A stretch of 64,000 nt of DNA. Origin: Gammaproteobacteria bacterium. Lineage in GTDB: Bacteria; Pseudomonadota; Gammaproteobacteria; Enterobacterales; Psychrobiaceae. The notes below the pieces were generated by a model. It saw nothing but the letters and a program-made list of their open reading frames with translations. It did no database searches and was not told the origin of the DNA. How positions within the stretch are numbered: the stretch's first letter is position 1; each line of letters starts with the position of its first letter. The stretch is taken from contig JABSRT010000006.1 in NCBI GenBank assembly GCA_013214945.1, positions 124,001 to 188,000 on the forward strand, read 5' to 3'. Positions 1 through 9,337 of this stretch are shown piece by piece. The translations under genes were made by a program, and so were the position numbers.

Positions 1-350
1 GCATCACCAATTTGAATTGTAAACGGGTGCTCGCCATTGGGCATATGACGGACAGTTTGGCCGTGTGAACCAATCGCGATAACTTCTTCAGGGGCAATGT
101 TAGCGAGTTTGAGTAAATTTAAACTCGCTAACGCAAACAGCTCACCACAGGCGCGGTCGCACTGGCCGAGTAAATTTATATCACCAGTCATTGGATTGGC
201 TAAGGTATGTAATTTAGTGAGCAGGGTACTAGGAATAGGTTGATCATGGCTGGCTACTAGCTGTGGCTTGCCATGACTAAACTCGACCAACACGGCGTCG
301 ACGCCGTCCATGCTGGTACCTGACATTAATCCGATATAATATTTTTTCAT
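1..350 (-). CDS. anmK: Anhydro-N-acetylmuramic acid kinase (5' part; runs off the window)
   Basis: AnmK phosphorylates 1,6-anhydro-N-acetylmuramic acid to MurNAc-6-P in cytoplasmic murein recycling. About 116 codons of the N-terminal part are visible. The start codon is at 350 and the protein opens [20 protein letters not shown], carrying the family's first nucleotide-binding loop ([10 protein letters not shown]). Near the window edge are GSHGQTVRH and a TIQIGD stretch, also typical of the family. The frame is open to position 1, so the C-terminal two thirds lie outside. It reads in the same direction as the M23 peptidase gene just upstream (17 bp gap), so the two probably form a cell-wall unit. 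AmpD, which acts in the same recycling route, is encoded at 19.2 kb. Confidence 0.95.
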   Translation of the reverse strand, partial: MKKYYIGLMSGTSMDGVDAVLVEFSHGKPQLVASHDQPIPSTLLTKLHTLANPMTGDINLLGQCDRACGELFALASLNLLKLANIAPEEVIAIGSHGQTVRHMPNGEHPFTIQIGD

Positions 351-367
351 GCTAGCGCTCCCTGAGC

Positions 368-1762
368 CTAAAAGCTTGCCAACATTACGCGCTTATTGGC
401 GTTTAGTTGTTCCATTCTACGTTCGGCTAAGGTTAAAAACTTACGGCGATCTTTTTTGGCTATTGCTTGTGATTTTGGTAATTTAACCGTTCTAGGATTG
501 CGATGCACGCCATTAACTAAGAATTCATAATGCAGATGGGCGCCGGTAACACGTCCGGTTGCACCGACATTGCCAATGCGATCACCTTGCTTAACTCGGG
601 CACCTTTTTTGACATATCTTTTTGATAAATGAAGATACTTAGTGACATAACGCTCGCCGTGTTTTATCACCACATAATTACCATTGTACTTATTATAACT
701 CGAAGCGATCACAGTGCCGCTGCCTGAAGCGACCACTGGGGTGCCTGTCTTAGCGGCGTAATCGATGCCACGGTGCGGTTTAATTGCTTTAGTGACCGGG
801 TGAAGCCGGCGCGGATTAAAATTAGAGCTGATATATTTAAAATTAACCGGTGAGCGTAAAAAAGCTTTGCGCATGCTGCGCCCAGTCGCTGAGTAATATT
901 GGTCATTGTTTGCTCTAATAGCTTGATAGCTTTGACCACGATTGACAAATTCTGCAGCAATAATATTACCGTTCTTAACCTCTATACCATCGAGATATTT
1001 TGTTTCATAGATCAGGCTAAATTGATCTCCAGCGCGAATATCGAGCCCAAAATCGATATCCCAGCCAAAAAGTTGGGCCAAATTCATAATTAATGACGGG
1101 CTTAAGCCATTTTCAGACGCGGCGTTCCAAAAGTTGTTTTCAATGGTGGCGCTCACAATGTGCTCACGTGTTTCGAGTTCGCGAACAATTTTCTTGGCTT
1201 GAAACTTACCTGCTTGTTGCGATATCTCAAGGCTAGTGACGACATCTTGTTGGTAGGTCAGTTTTATTAATTCTTGCTGACCATTGGTGCCAAAATTTAG
1301 GGTTTGGCCGGGCATTATTTTAGTTAAGGCCATGGTGTCGTTGCCCAAACTGGTAATTTTATACAAGGTATTGGCACTAAAACCGGCACGATTAAAAATC
1401 AAGCCGAGATTATCGCCTGACTTTACCGTGACCTGTTGCCAGCTTAACGTCGGCTCTGGTTTTGTTACGACTGGTTTTATGACGACAGGCTTGGTGACTG
1501 CAGATTGTGACCGTGGCGGTGCAACCTTCGCAGTTGTTGCTGTTTGCTGTTGCTGTATGTGAAGTACTGGCGCCGAGTTTGCACTGCCTGAACTATCATC
1601 AAACACAATATCGGCAGCATAACGGGTAGCCACTTTTAAGCTGGTATCCGATGATGGGGCCGTTTCGTTACTAGGTAACAAAAATAAAATAGTCATAACT
1701 AGGGAAATGGCTAGCAGCAATTGCTGATGGCGACGGGGTAACTTATGGAAAATTTTTGTCAT
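368..1762 (-). CDS. M23 family metallo-endopeptidase, MepM-like (murein DD-endopeptidase)
   Basis: This 464-residue envelope protein probably cuts peptidoglycan cross-links. It has an N-terminal membrane anchor at about residues 15-30. A low-complexity Lys/Pro/Val linker (about 80-105) and an OapA/LysM-like domain (about 108-180, with [11 protein letters not shown]) follow. The C-terminal LytM/M23 domain spans about 300-425. Zinc ligands are visible as HRGID (H330, D334) and the HLH motif (H409, H411), with H378 in KYLHLSKRY. This layout matches MepM/YebA and the tyrS-linked M23 protein of Shewanella. It is divergent from tyrS, with 237 bp between the two starts. Assignment to the family is secure; its exact specificity (MepM versus another M23 hydrolase) is inferred. 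Confidence 0.9.
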   Translation of the reverse strand: MTKIFHKLPRRHQQLLLAISLVMTILFLLPSNETAPSSDTSLKVATRYAADIVFDDSSGSANSAPVLHIQQQQTATTAKVAPPRSQSAVTKPVVIKPVVTKPEPTLSWQQVTVKSGDNLGLIFNRAGFSANTLYKITSLGNDTMALTKIMPGQTLNFGTNGQQELIKLTYQQDVVTSLEISQQAGKFQAKKIVRELETREHIVSATIENNFWNAASENGLSPSLIMNLAQLFGWDIDFGLDIRAGDQFSLIYETKYLDGIEVKNGNIIAAEFVNRGQSYQAIRANNDQYYSATGRSMRKAFLRSPVNFKYISSNFNPRRLHPVTKAIKPHRGIDYAAKTGTPVVASGSGTVIASSYNKYNGNYVVIKHGERYVTKYLHLSKRYVKKGARVKQGDRIGNVGATGRVTGAHLHYEFLVNGVHRNPRTVKLPKSQAIAKKDRRKFLTLAERRMEQLNANKRVMLASF

Positions 1763-1999
1763 GACGCTAAGAAAAACCTTGTTTTATACGCTGGTAAGCA
1801 ATGAAAAGCATGGTTGAAAGTTTAATTTCAACTATGGATCTAGTAAGATTACCAGCTTTATTTATATCCTTAAACCTAGAAGCGGATATTCTGCAGCGAA
1901 AAAGTCTCTTTTTTGTCATTTATTGTCATACCAGTGATCATTTCAGTGGGATCAATAGATCTAGTTTTAGTAATCAGACTAATGTCAGGAGAGCAGTAG

Positions 2000-3196
2000 A
2001 TGTCGCAAATAGCCGATGCCTTAGCAGAAATACAACGTGGTGCCGACGAAATTCTTGTTGAAAAAGAACTAATCGAGAAGCTCAAACTTGGCCGACCATT
2101 ACGAATCAAACTGGGTGCTGACCCGACCGCCCCAGATATTCACTTGGGCCATACGGTCATTTTAAATAAGATGCGTCAGTTTCAGCAGCTTGGCCATGAA
2201 GTAACATTTTTAATTGGTGACTTTACCGCGATGGTTGGCGACCCTACCGGCAAAAATGCCACCAGACCGCCATTAACCAAAGAACAAGTGCTCAAGAACG
2301 CCGAGTCGTATACGGAGCAGGTTTTTAAGATTTTAGATCCGGAAAAAACCAAAATTGCTTTTAACTCTACATGGTTAGAAAAGTTGGGTGCCGCGGGCAT
2401 GATTAAGTTGGCAGCCAATCAAACCGTCGCCAGAATGTTAGAACGTGATGACTTTAAAAAACGTTATAACAATAATCAACCGATTGCGATCCACGAATTT
2501 TTATATCCGTTATTGCAAGGGTATGATTCGGTTGCAATGGAAACTGATGTTGAACTTGGCGGTACCGATCAAAAGTTTAATTTGTTGATGGGACGCGAAT
2601 TACAAAAAGCCAATGGTCAAAGCCCGCAGTGCGTTATTATGATGCCGCTGCTTGAGGGATTAGATGGCGTTAAAAAGATGTCAAAGTCGGCCAATAATTA
2701 CATTGGTATTAATGATGTGCCAAGTGAAATGTTTGGTAAAATCATGTCGATTTCTGACGTCTTAATGTGGCGTTATTTTGAGCTGTTAAGCTTTAGGCCT
2801 TTGGCTGAAATTGAAGGCTTTAAAGCCGATATTGCGGCAGGTGCAAACCCGCGTGATATTAAAATTACCTTGGCGAAAGAAATCATCGCGCGTTTTCATA
2901 GCGAAGCCGATGCTCAAAAAGCTCATGATGATTTTATTTCACGCTTTCAAAAAGGTGTTATCCCCGATGACATGCCTGAGCATACGTTAGAATGTCCAGA
3001 GGGCATTGCAATTGCCAATTTGTTAAAAAATATTGGTCTGGTTAGCAGTACCTCTGAAGGCATGCGCATGATCAAGCAAGGCGCGGTTAAAATTGACGGT
3101 GAAAAATGCAGTGATAACAAGCAAGTTATCGAGCATGGTTTCAGTGGCGTAGTTCAAGTTGGCAAGCGTAAATTTGCCCGAGTTACCATTAGCTAA
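2000..3196 (+). CDS. tyrS: Tyrosyl-tRNA synthetase
   Basis: TyrS charges tRNA-Tyr with tyrosine in the cytoplasm. The 398-residue class I synthetase shows the HIGH-type signature HLGH at 48-51 and KMSKS at 226-230. The Tyr-binding region ([18 protein letters not shown]) lies at about 174-191. A C-terminal S4 RNA-binding domain covers about 330-398. The start is preceded by a good ribosome site (AGGAGAG, about 7 bases upstream). The gene stands alone with its own intrinsic terminator and is divergent from the M23 peptidase gene. Length and motifs fit the TyrRS form common in Shewanella and relatives. Confidence 0.97.
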   Translation: MSQIADALAEIQRGADEILVEKELIEKLKLGRPLRIKLGADPTAPDIHLGHTVILNKMRQFQQLGHEVTFLIGDFTAMVGDPTGKNATRPPLTKEQVLKNAESYTEQVFKILDPEKTKIAFNSTWLEKLGAAGMIKLAANQTVARMLERDDFKKRYNNNQPIAIHEFLYPLLQGYDSVAMETDVELGGTDQKFNLLMGRELQKANGQSPQCVIMMPLLEGLDGVKKMSKSANNYIGINDVPSEMFGKIMSISDVLMWRYFELLSFRPLAEIEGFKADIAAGANPRDIKITLAKEIIARFHSEADAQKAHDDFISRFQKGVIPDDMPEHTLECPEGIAIANLLKNIGLVSSTSEGMRMIKQGAVKIDGEKCSDNKQVIEHGFSGVVQVGKRKFARVTIS

Positions 3197-3219
3197 TTAC
3201 TAGCGGTAATTTAAATCGA

Positions 3220-3246
3220 AAGCACAGCGCCCGCTGTGCTTTTTTA
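3220..3246 (+). terminator. Intrinsic terminator of tyrS
   Basis: Inverted repeat AGCACAGCG (3221-3229) and CGCTGTGCT (3232-3240) is followed by a six-T run, 24 bases after the tyrS stop codon. Confidence 0.9.
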
Positions 3247-3494
3247 TGTCCACAATTTATAGCAAATTGTATTGATAATGTTCATTTTAATCGCAATCGC
3301 ATTATCACCGAGATATCCACACAGACCAATATCTGTGGAGCTATTTACAGCCACATTAAAGCCTTACACTGAATACTTAGATTAAGGCCGAATTGTTCAG
3401 GCAGCTTACCGAAGTGCCTATGGTTTCGCTGTTTTTAATAGCAATACCTTACGACATCATCTCCATGCATTTAGCGTTCAGATCTAAAAAACAC

Positions 3495-3525
3495 TTTACC
3501 TTACAGTAAGGGGAAAGGTTAAGAT
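3495..3525 (+). promoter_or_regulatory. CueR-type promoter/operator of copA
   Basis: A -35-like TTTACC (3495-3500) and a -10-like TAAGAT (3520-3525) are separated by 19 bp, the over-long spacer typical of MerR-family promoters. The spacer region carries the near-palindrome ACCTTAC-N8-GAAAGGT (3498-3519), which differs at one position per arm. This matches the known layout of E. coli copA, where CueR twists DNA to align the elements when Cu(I) binds. The regulator is encoded in the same operon, so the site should give autoregulation as well as copA induction. Confidence 0.85.
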
Positions 3526-3553
3526 GGCTTATTATCTTATTTAAGGATTGCCC

Positions 3554-5926
3554 ATGACCATTCAACTCCATATCTCTGGCTTGCGCTGTAATGGCTGTGC
3601 TGGCAAGGTCGAAAGACTGTTAAATACCATTAATGGGGTGACGGCGCAGGTGAGTTACGCGCTCGAACAGGTATCGCTCGAACTCGATCAATCACAGCTG
3701 ATCACTGAGGTTAAGCAGGTTGTGGTCGATAACGGTTACCAATTGGCGGCGGTTGAATCGTCTTATCAGGTCACTGGGTGGAGTTGCGCAGGCTGTGCCA
3801 ATAAAACGGTTAAGTTGCTAGAGAAAATTGACGGCGTCACTAAGGTGACTGCTAATGCCGCTACCCAATCTTTGATGGTTGAATATATTCAAGGCGCGGT
3901 AAAGCCAGCGCAGTTTGCGCAAGCGGTTGATTCGTTGGGTTACCAGTTAACCCCTCAAGCTAATGCTGGGCAAGATCCAGCCCAGTCACTCGAACTTAAA
4001 CATCAACAGCAAAACCGCCGCGAGCTGATGTTGTTGCTGATTGCCTGCATGTTTACCTTGCCGTTAGTTAGTCCCATGATCTTGATGCTGGTTGGCATTA
4101 GCTTTGATCTTAATCCATGGCTTGAGCTGGCATTAGCCAGTGTGGTGCAATTTGTGGTCGGCATTAAGTTTTATCGCGGTGCATGGCTCGCGCTAAAAAA
4201 TCGCAGTTCTAATATGGATACTTTAGTGGTGTTGGGTACCAGTGCCGCATATTTTTACAGTATTTATTTAATGATGACTCTGGGCGGTTTGGCTCAAGGT
4301 GCCTTGTATTTTGAAGCCAGTGCGGTGGTTATTACCTTTATTTCGATTGGCAAATGGCTTGAGCGTCAAGCCAAGTTTAATACCGGACAGGTGATCCGCG
4401 AGTTAATGGCCTTAAGACCCGTTGAGGCACGAGTTATTCGTAATCAGCAGGAACAAATGTTGCCGCTTGAGCAAGTCTTACTCGGTGATACGATTCGGAT
4501 CTTAGCCGGCGAGAAAATTCCGGCCGATGGCGTGATCCTGAGTGGTGAAACTGAGGTCGACGAATCATTGGTCACGGGCGAGAGCTTGCCTGTGCTTAAA
4601 TCGGTGGCAGATTCGGTGGTGGCTGGCGCTATTAACGGCCATGGGGTTTTAAACGTTGAGGTTAGCGCTGTTGGCGAAAACTCGAGTATCAGTCAAATTA
4701 TAAAATTGGTTGAAAGCGCCCAAATGACCAAAGCCCCGATCGAACGTTTAGTTGACCGGGTTGCTAGTTTCTTTGTGCCTGTGGTAATGATTATTGCCTT
4801 GTTAACAGGATTCGTGTGGTTAGGGTTGGGCGCGGGATTTGAGGTCGCGTTAATCAATAGCATTTCGGTGTTAGTGGTGGCTTGTCCCTGTGCGCTGGGC
4901 TTGGCTACGCCAGCGACCGTCGTGGTTGGCAGTGGCGTGGCAGCGAAACACGGCATTATTATTCGCGACCCTAAGGCGCTTGAAATCGCTAGCAAACTCG
5001 ACTTAGTCGCCTTTGATAAAACTGGCACCTTGACTATGGGCCGCCCGAGCATCAAAAATATTGATCTTAACGCTGACTATGACTCTGCAGTATTTAGTTC
5101 ATTGATGGAATTAAGTGAGCATCCATTAGCGCGAGCTATTGTGAGTTATGAGCCGGACAAAAACGTTAAATCGTTGGCGATTGAGAACTTTAAAGTTGAT
5201 GCAGGCAAGGGAGTTCGTGCCAGTTATCAAGGGCAGCAACTGGTGGCTGGCAATCTTGAATTAATGGTTGAACAAGCGGTTAGCGGTGTACCAGACGACA
5301 AGCAACAATCAATATATAGCCAAATTTTCTTTGCGATAAACGGCCAGTTAAAGGCGATTGTTTACTTAGAAGATGCTATCCGCCCGCAAAGCGCGCAAGC
5401 CATTAAGTTATTACAGCAAAATGGGGTGGCGACCGCGATGCTCAGTGGTGACCATCAAGCGGCGGCGATTAATATTGCGCAGCAATTAGCAATAAAGACG
5501 GTTAAAGCCGAGCTTAAACCGCAGCATAAATTAGAACAGCTAGTACAATGGCAACAACAAGGGCAGCGGGTCGCGATGGTCGGTGATGGCATTAATGATG
5601 CCCCTGCGTTGGCACAGGCTGATTTAGGCATTGCGATGGGCTCAGGCACTCAGGTTGCGATTGCTAGCGCTGACATCACCTTGATTCGCGATGACCCAAT
5701 GTTGGTGGCCGCCGCAATCGATATTGCCAGAGCGACCTGGTCTAAAATAAAACAAAACTTATTTTTGGCCTTTATCTTTAACTCATTGGCCATTCCATTA
5801 GCGGCGATGGGGGCCTTAAGTCCACAGCTCGCTGGTTTAGCCATGGCATTAAGCAGCGTGACCGTGTTGGCTAATGCGTTGTTACTTAAACGCTGGCGCT
5901 TAACCTTGAAACAAGAGGGGCAATAA
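3554..5926 (+). CDS. copA: Cu(I)-exporting P1B-type ATPase
   Basis: CopA pumps Cu(I) out of the cytoplasm using ATP. There are two N-terminal HMA metal-binding domains with CNGC (C12, C15) and CAGC (C78, C81). Eight membrane segments are expected. The transmembrane metal site is CPC at about 444-446, the phosphorylation motif DKTGTLT starts at D488, an EHPLARAI nucleotide-binding motif follows, and a GDGINDAPAL hinge lies near the C-terminus. I chose ATG 3554 (790 residues) over an in-frame TTG six bases upstream because AAGGA ends at 3547, which is correctly spaced only for the ATG. The stop codon overlaps the cueR start (TAATG), so the two are co-transcribed. Confidence 0.96.
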   Translation: MTIQLHISGLRCNGCAGKVERLLNTINGVTAQVSYALEQVSLELDQSQLITEVKQVVVDNGYQLAAVESSYQVTGWSCAGCANKTVKLLEKIDGVTKVTANAATQSLMVEYIQGAVKPAQFAQAVDSLGYQLTPQANAGQDPAQSLELKHQQQNRRELMLLLIACMFTLPLVSPMILMLVGISFDLNPWLELALASVVQFVVGIKFYRGAWLALKNRSSNMDTLVVLGTSAAYFYSIYLMMTLGGLAQGALYFEASAVVITFISIGKWLERQAKFNTGQVIRELMALRPVEARVIRNQQEQMLPLEQVLLGDTIRILAGEKIPADGVILSGETEVDESLVTGESLPVLKSVADSVVAGAINGHGVLNVEVSAVGENSSISQIIKLVESAQMTKAPIERLVDRVASFFVPVVMIIALLTGFVWLGLGAGFEVALINSISVLVVACPCALGLATPATVVVGSGVAAKHGIIIRDPKALEIASKLDLVAFDKTGTLTMGRPSIKNIDLNADYDSAVFSSLMELSEHPLARAIVSYEPDKNVKSLAIENFKVDAGKGVRASYQGQQLVAGNLELMVEQAVSGVPDDKQQSIYSQIFFAINGQLKAIVYLEDAIRPQSAQAIKLLQQNGVATAMLSGDHQAAAINIAQQLAIKTVKAELKPQHKLEQLVQWQQQGQRVAMVGDGINDAPALAQADLGIAMGSGTQVAIASADITLIRDDPMLVAAAIDIARATWSKIKQNLFLAFIFNSLAIPLAAMGALSPQLAGLAMALSSVTVLANALLLKRWRLTLKQEGQ

Positions 5927-6333
5927 TGATGTTAAGCATAGGTCAGGCATCACAACAAACAGAGTTACCCACTAAAACCATTCGTTATTATGAAGATTCA
6001 GGGCTGATCTCACCACCGCAACGAGGTGATAATGGTTACCGGCGTTATGATGAAAATAATATTCGCGAGTTGAAATTTGCCAAAGCGGCGCGTCAAGCTG
6101 GTTTTTCCGTGCTTGAAACTAAAGAGTTGATAAATTTGTTTCGGGATAAAAATCGCGCCAGCAGTGCAGTAAAAGAGCTCACAGTAAAAAAAATTAACCA
6201 AGTGCAGCAACGGATAACCGCTATGACTAAGATGCTCAATCAGCTTGAGTTGCTGGCAGAGCATTGCCATGGCGATGAAAATCCGCAGTGTTCAATCTTA
6301 GATGGCTTGGAAAATAATTCATTATTGCCTTGA
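5926..6333 (+). CDS. cueR: Cu(I)-responsive MerR-family regulator CueR
   Basis: This 135-residue activator senses cytoplasmic Cu(I) and activates copper-efflux promoters. The N-terminal winged-helix region (about 3-70, with TIRYYEDSGLI) is followed by a dimerisation helix. A metal-binding loop CHGDENPQC has two cysteines (C114, C122) spaced as in E. coli CueR. The serine that in CueR favours monovalent ions (Ser77 of E. coli; ZntR has Cys) appears conserved in the RASSAVKE stretch. The start overlaps the copA stop by one base. A second Met directly follows, so the start could be at 5929. In E. coli copA and cueR are separate loci; here they form one operon. Confidence 0.93.
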   Translation: MMLSIGQASQQTELPTKTIRYYEDSGLISPPQRGDNGYRRYDENNIRELKFAKAARQAGFSVLETKELINLFRDKNRASSAVKELTVKKINQVQQRITAMTKMLNQLELLAEHCHGDENPQCSILDGLENNSLLP

Positions 6334-6374
6334 AAACAAATAATCTGACCTTATCTCTATATTGAGGACGCCTT

Positions 6375-6536
6375 ATACCAATCTAGGTAAGTAAGTGGTC
6401 TACTTTTTTATGAGTATAAATTGATTAGGACAAGGCATTTCTTTACGTATGTAGTTATTCTCCATAGAAAAGAAATAACGCAGTCATCATCTATTTAGGC
6501 CATTAAAAATGATCAGGTACTTTGCTGGATTGGTAT
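6375..6536. mobile_element. MITE-like element, copy 1 (162 bp)
   Basis: This 162-bp segment is repeated at 35459-35620 with only four differences. It ends in inverted repeats ATACCAATCT and (G)GATTGGTAT. It contains no reading frame of note and has internal inverted repeats. The terminal repeats plus constant length indicate a non-autonomous transposable element. No clear target duplication could be read by eye. It sits between cueR and ibpA. Confidence 0.8.
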
Positions 6537-6640
6537 TATTAGGGTGCTCAACTTAAGGTGCAGCAATCGTGCTGGCCGACTTTTAAACCTCTGTAACTGG
6601 ACCAAGTCTCTACTGGCTGGCGAGTTACATTGAGGTAATA

Positions 6641-6654
6641 TTGCTTCTTAGGAG
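6641..6654 (+). promoter_or_regulatory. ROSE-like RNA thermometer hairpin over the ibpA ribosome site
   Basis: In the leader, UUGCU (6641-6645) faces the Shine-Dalgarno bases AGGAG (6650-6654) across a UCUU loop. The pairing U-A, C-G, G·G, U-A, U·G is the arrangement described for ROSE thermometers of small heat-shock genes, where a U(U/C)GCU motif masks the ribosome site and melts on heating. Flanking bases add a few weak pairs. The structure is deduced by eye. Confidence 0.65.
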
Positions 6655-6660
6655 AATATC

Positions 6661-7098
6661 ATGCGTACCATCGACATTTCACCCCTTTATCGCAGCGCGA
6701 TAGGTTTTGACCGCTTAGCTCACTTGATTGAAAATGCTAATCAAGGCAGCAGCAATGCCAACCAAGGTTATCCCCCTTACAATATTGTGCAATTGTCCGA
6801 GGATCAATACCGGATTACTTTGGCCGTCGCAGGTTTTGAACAATCAGAGATTGAAATAATCAGCCATCAAAATACCTTATTAGTCAAAGGCACCAAGCAG
6901 GCTAGTGATAAAACCGAAGTCAATTATCTGTATCAAGGAATCGCTGAGCGAGGTTTTGAGCGCAAGTACCAGCTAGCCGACTACGTTACGGTGCAAAGTG
7001 CGGATATGAGTAATGGCTTACTGCACATTGACTTGAAACGACAAGTGCCTGAAGCAATGAAGCCCCGCACTATTGCCATTGGCTCGTCAGCCGCATAA
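6661..7098 (+). CDS. ibpA: Small heat-shock protein, IbpA-like (Hsp20)
   Basis: IbpA is an ATP-independent holdase that binds aggregating proteins and hands them to the DnaK/ClpB system. The 145-residue protein begins [19 protein letters not shown], almost the E. coli IbpA N-terminus. It has an alpha-crystallin domain at about 37-125, including [17 protein letters not shown]. The IxI-type tail is represented by RTIAIG near the C-terminus. It is a single gene following a MITE-like element, and its leader can fold into a ROSE-like hairpin. I could not place a convincing sigma-32 promoter by eye. Confidence 0.95.
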   Translation: MRTIDISPLYRSAIGFDRLAHLIENANQGSSNANQGYPPYNIVQLSEDQYRITLAVAGFEQSEIEIISHQNTLLVKGTKQASDKTEVNYLYQGIAERGFERKYQLADYVTVQSADMSNGLLHIDLKRQVPEAMKPRTIAIGSSAA

Positions 7099-7104
7099 TC
7101 TGGC

Positions 7105-7133
7105 TAGAGCTTAGGTGAAAAACTTAAGCTCTA
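7105..7133. terminator. Hairpin between ibpA and pssA
   Basis: TAGAGCTTA (7105-7113) pairs with TAAGCTCTA (7125-7133), extendable by two pairs. It lies in the 40 bp between the convergent stops of ibpA and pssA. There is no strong T run on either side, so it may be a weak bidirectional terminator or a 3' stability element. Confidence 0.5.
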
Positions 7134-7138
7134 TCACT

Positions 7139-8491
7139 TTACATATATTGTTGAAATAACTTATCTAACTTAGTTCTGTGTAATCGTTTTAGCCATAATT
7201 GGACGGCTTTTGGATAGTCTTTTTCTTCGTCAATTTGCTGCCAATGGCTAACAATTCTGGTGTGCTTAATAATCTGTTGATGCTCTTGATTAAACATCGA
7301 CGCAAGCTGCGCCAGTTTGTCGTTAATCACTAAGCCATTTTCAATATCTAAGCGCCAAGCACGTGGGTTTAAATTGTTACCGGTCAGAATATGAATCTGG
7401 TCATCGACCCGCACCCCTTTCAAATGAAATGAGTTTTGTTCATGTTGCCATAAGCGAATCGTCAACAAGCCATTATCAATAAACTTTTGATGCTTTTTAA
7501 CAAACTTCCGCAAGCTGCCTTCATATAAATAGGGAATTAAGCCAATTTTTCTAAAAGGTTGATCTTCGGGTATGAAAAAATCACTGGCGCGTTTATCACC
7601 AATTACAATCTCAACGTTTTTCCCTTGCTTGAGCAATTTAATCAGTGGGCGCGTTAAAGCCCGTGGTAAATTAAAATACGGCGTATAAAGCACTAACTTA
7701 CGCTCGGTCGCTTGTAATTGTTGCTCAATCACGGTGTTAAGGTTGTTGGCGCGTTTGCCCAAACCGATTAGTGGGGTTATCGTTAAATCAGCGTCTTGAC
7801 TAGATGGCAGTTCGTAAGCGCAACGCGACAATTGGCGACGCTGTAATGCGACTTGTTGTTTGAACTTTTTTTGTATCTCAAGCGGTTGACGATTAAATAG
7901 ATAAACACAAGGGCTGGTAATTAATCTGTCGTTTAAAAAGTCGCTGAAACTGTTGGTTAGCGCTAACGAGTTGATTACGCTATATCGATCGTAACGGTAC
8001 TTATCTTGATAGTGGAGGTAGATATTGTTGATGCTCGCACCGGTATACAACATCTTGTCATCAAAAATCATGCCCTTTAAATGCAGCACACCAAAAACTT
8101 CACGGTGCTTAATTGCGACACCGTAGAATTTGATGAAATCGGGATATTCCAGATCTACTTTTTTATAAAACCCGGCATTGCCTTCAGAACCAGCATGACC
8201 AATTAATCCACGTCTGGCCCGGTGGAAATCGACAAATACTTTTATATCTAACGCCGGATGGCGTTGCTTAGCGCTAATCAAGTGCTTGACTATTAGCTGT
8301 CCTACTTCGTCGTCTTCCAAATAAAGTACGGTGAGATAGATGCGTTGGGTTGCACTGTCGATTAACGCCAATAGTTGAGTAAGGTACTCTTTTGCACTAA
8401 ATAAAAGTTCGATATCATCTTTTTCAAGCGAAATTTTCGGTAGTTTGTTTAGCAAGTTATTGCGACGGTATAGACTGACCATAGCACTCAT
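7139..8491 (-). CDS. pssA: CDP-diacylglycerol-serine O-phosphatidyltransferase, PLD type
   Basis: PssA makes phosphatidylserine from CDP-diacylglycerol and serine, the first committed step to phosphatidylethanolamine. The 450-residue protein has two phospholipase-D (HKD-like) motifs. The first is HLKGMIFDDKMLYTGAS in the N-terminal half and the second is HLKGVRVDDQIHILTGNNLN in the C-terminal half. Length and the N-terminal LPKIS...ALYLE-type pattern match E. coli PssA (451 aa), the peripheral-membrane form rather than the integral Bacillus form. A second Met three codons in (8482) is an alternative start. It is convergent with ibpA and divergent from mutT. Confidence 0.95.
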   Translation of the reverse strand: MSAMVSLYRRNNLLNKLPKISLEKDDIELLFSAKEYLTQLLALIDSATQRIYLTVLYLEDDEVGQLIVKHLISAKQRHPALDIKVFVDFHRARRGLIGHAGSEGNAGFYKKVDLEYPDFIKFYGVAIKHREVFGVLHLKGMIFDDKMLYTGASINNIYLHYQDKYRYDRYSVINSLALTNSFSDFLNDRLITSPCVYLFNRQPLEIQKKFKQQVALQRRQLSRCAYELPSSQDADLTITPLIGLGKRANNLNTVIEQQLQATERKLVLYTPYFNLPRALTRPLIKLLKQGKNVEIVIGDKRASDFFIPEDQPFRKIGLIPYLYEGSLRKFVKKHQKFIDNGLLTIRLWQHEQNSFHLKGVRVDDQIHILTGNNLNPRAWRLDIENGLVINDKLAQLASMFNQEHQQIIKHTRIVSHWQQIDEEKDYPKAVQLWLKRLHRTKLDKLFQQYM

Positions 8492-8716
8492 GTGGTAATT
8501 TTTAATGGACTCACTTTATCGTGTAATTACAAATTGATAAAGCCATTGTGCTGATTTATTTAATCTTGAACACTGATTTGCGAAAAAACCAGCATTTTGG
8601 GCTCACTATTGTGTACTTTTTTAGCAGTGACTATAACGGCTTAGCCCAATAAAACCGCAGCTTAGCGCATTAATTAGGTTAGAATAGACGCCATTAGTAG
8701 CAGATAGGTTTGTTGG

Positions 8717-9118
8717 ATGAAAAAAATATGGGTAGCAGCCGGGGTCATTGAAAACCACCAGGGTGAAATATTAATCGCTAAGCGTTTAGCACATTTACAC
8801 CAAGGCGGAAAATGGGAATTTCCTGGGGGTAAGGTTGAGGCTAATGAGTCGGCACTTGAGGCTTTGACTCGAGAATTATCAGAAGAGGTCGGTTTAGTTG
8901 TGACCGGTGCTAAGCCTATGGTTAAGCTAGAACATGATTACGGCGATAAAATGGTTATTTTGGATGTATGGCACGTGACGAGTTTTAGTGGCGTAGCAAC
9001 CGGCTTAGAAGGACAAATTGTGCAATGGGTTACTAAAACAGATTTAGTAAACTTCGAGTTCCCCGCCGCTAACAAACCAATAGTCGCCGCCATTTTGGCG
9101 ACGGTTGACTCGGATTAG
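8717..9118 (+). CDS. mutT: 8-oxo-dGTP diphosphatase MutT
   Basis: MutT hydrolyses 8-oxo-dGTP to keep oxidised guanine out of DNA. The 133-residue Nudix protein has a complete Nudix box, GX5EX7REUXEEXGU, visible from GGKVEANE to RELSEEVGL at about residues 37-59. It opens [22 protein letters not shown], typical of MutT. It is convergent with yacG, the two stop codons overlapping by four bases. In E. coli the gene is likewise next to yacG-zapD-coaE. Confidence 0.95.
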   Translation: MKKIWVAAGVIENHQGEILIAKRLAHLHQGGKWEFPGGKVEANESALEALTRELSEEVGLVVTGAKPMVKLEHDYGDKMVILDVWHVTSFSGVATGLEGQIVQWVTKTDLVNFEFPAANKPIVAAILATVDSD

Positions 9119-9327
9119 TTCGGGTTAAAAAAATCGTCGTTGTCCGGCAGATCAAACTCATCAAAGTTTATCAAGTCAGGGTTGGTGGTTCCGGCAATTG
9201 CATTGCTGCCATCGGCCCAGTCACCTAAATCAATCAGCTTGCAGCGATCGCTGCAAAAAGGTCGATATTGACTGGCTTTAATCCATTTTACGTCTTGTTG
9301 GCAGGTTGGGCATTTTACTGTGGTCAT
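9115..9327 (-). CDS. yacG: DNA gyrase inhibitor YacG (zinc finger)
   Basis: YacG is a small zinc protein that binds GyrB and inhibits gyrase. The 70-residue protein carries the four zinc cysteines as CPTC near the N-terminus and CSDRC at about residues 25-29, followed by the family motif LIDLGDWA. The acidic, disordered C-terminus is usual. It is ten bases downstream of zapD and probably co-transcribed with zapD and coaE. Confidence 0.95.
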   Translation of the reverse strand: MTTVKCPTCQQDVKWIKASQYRPFCSDRCKLIDLGDWADGSNAIAGTTNPDLINFDEFDLPDNDDFFNPN

Positions 9328-9337
9328 AGTGAATCAT

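Noticed and set aside
3548-3553. TTG start six bases upstream of copA
   Set aside because: AAGGA ends directly before the TTG, leaving no spacing; it is correctly placed only for ATG 3554.
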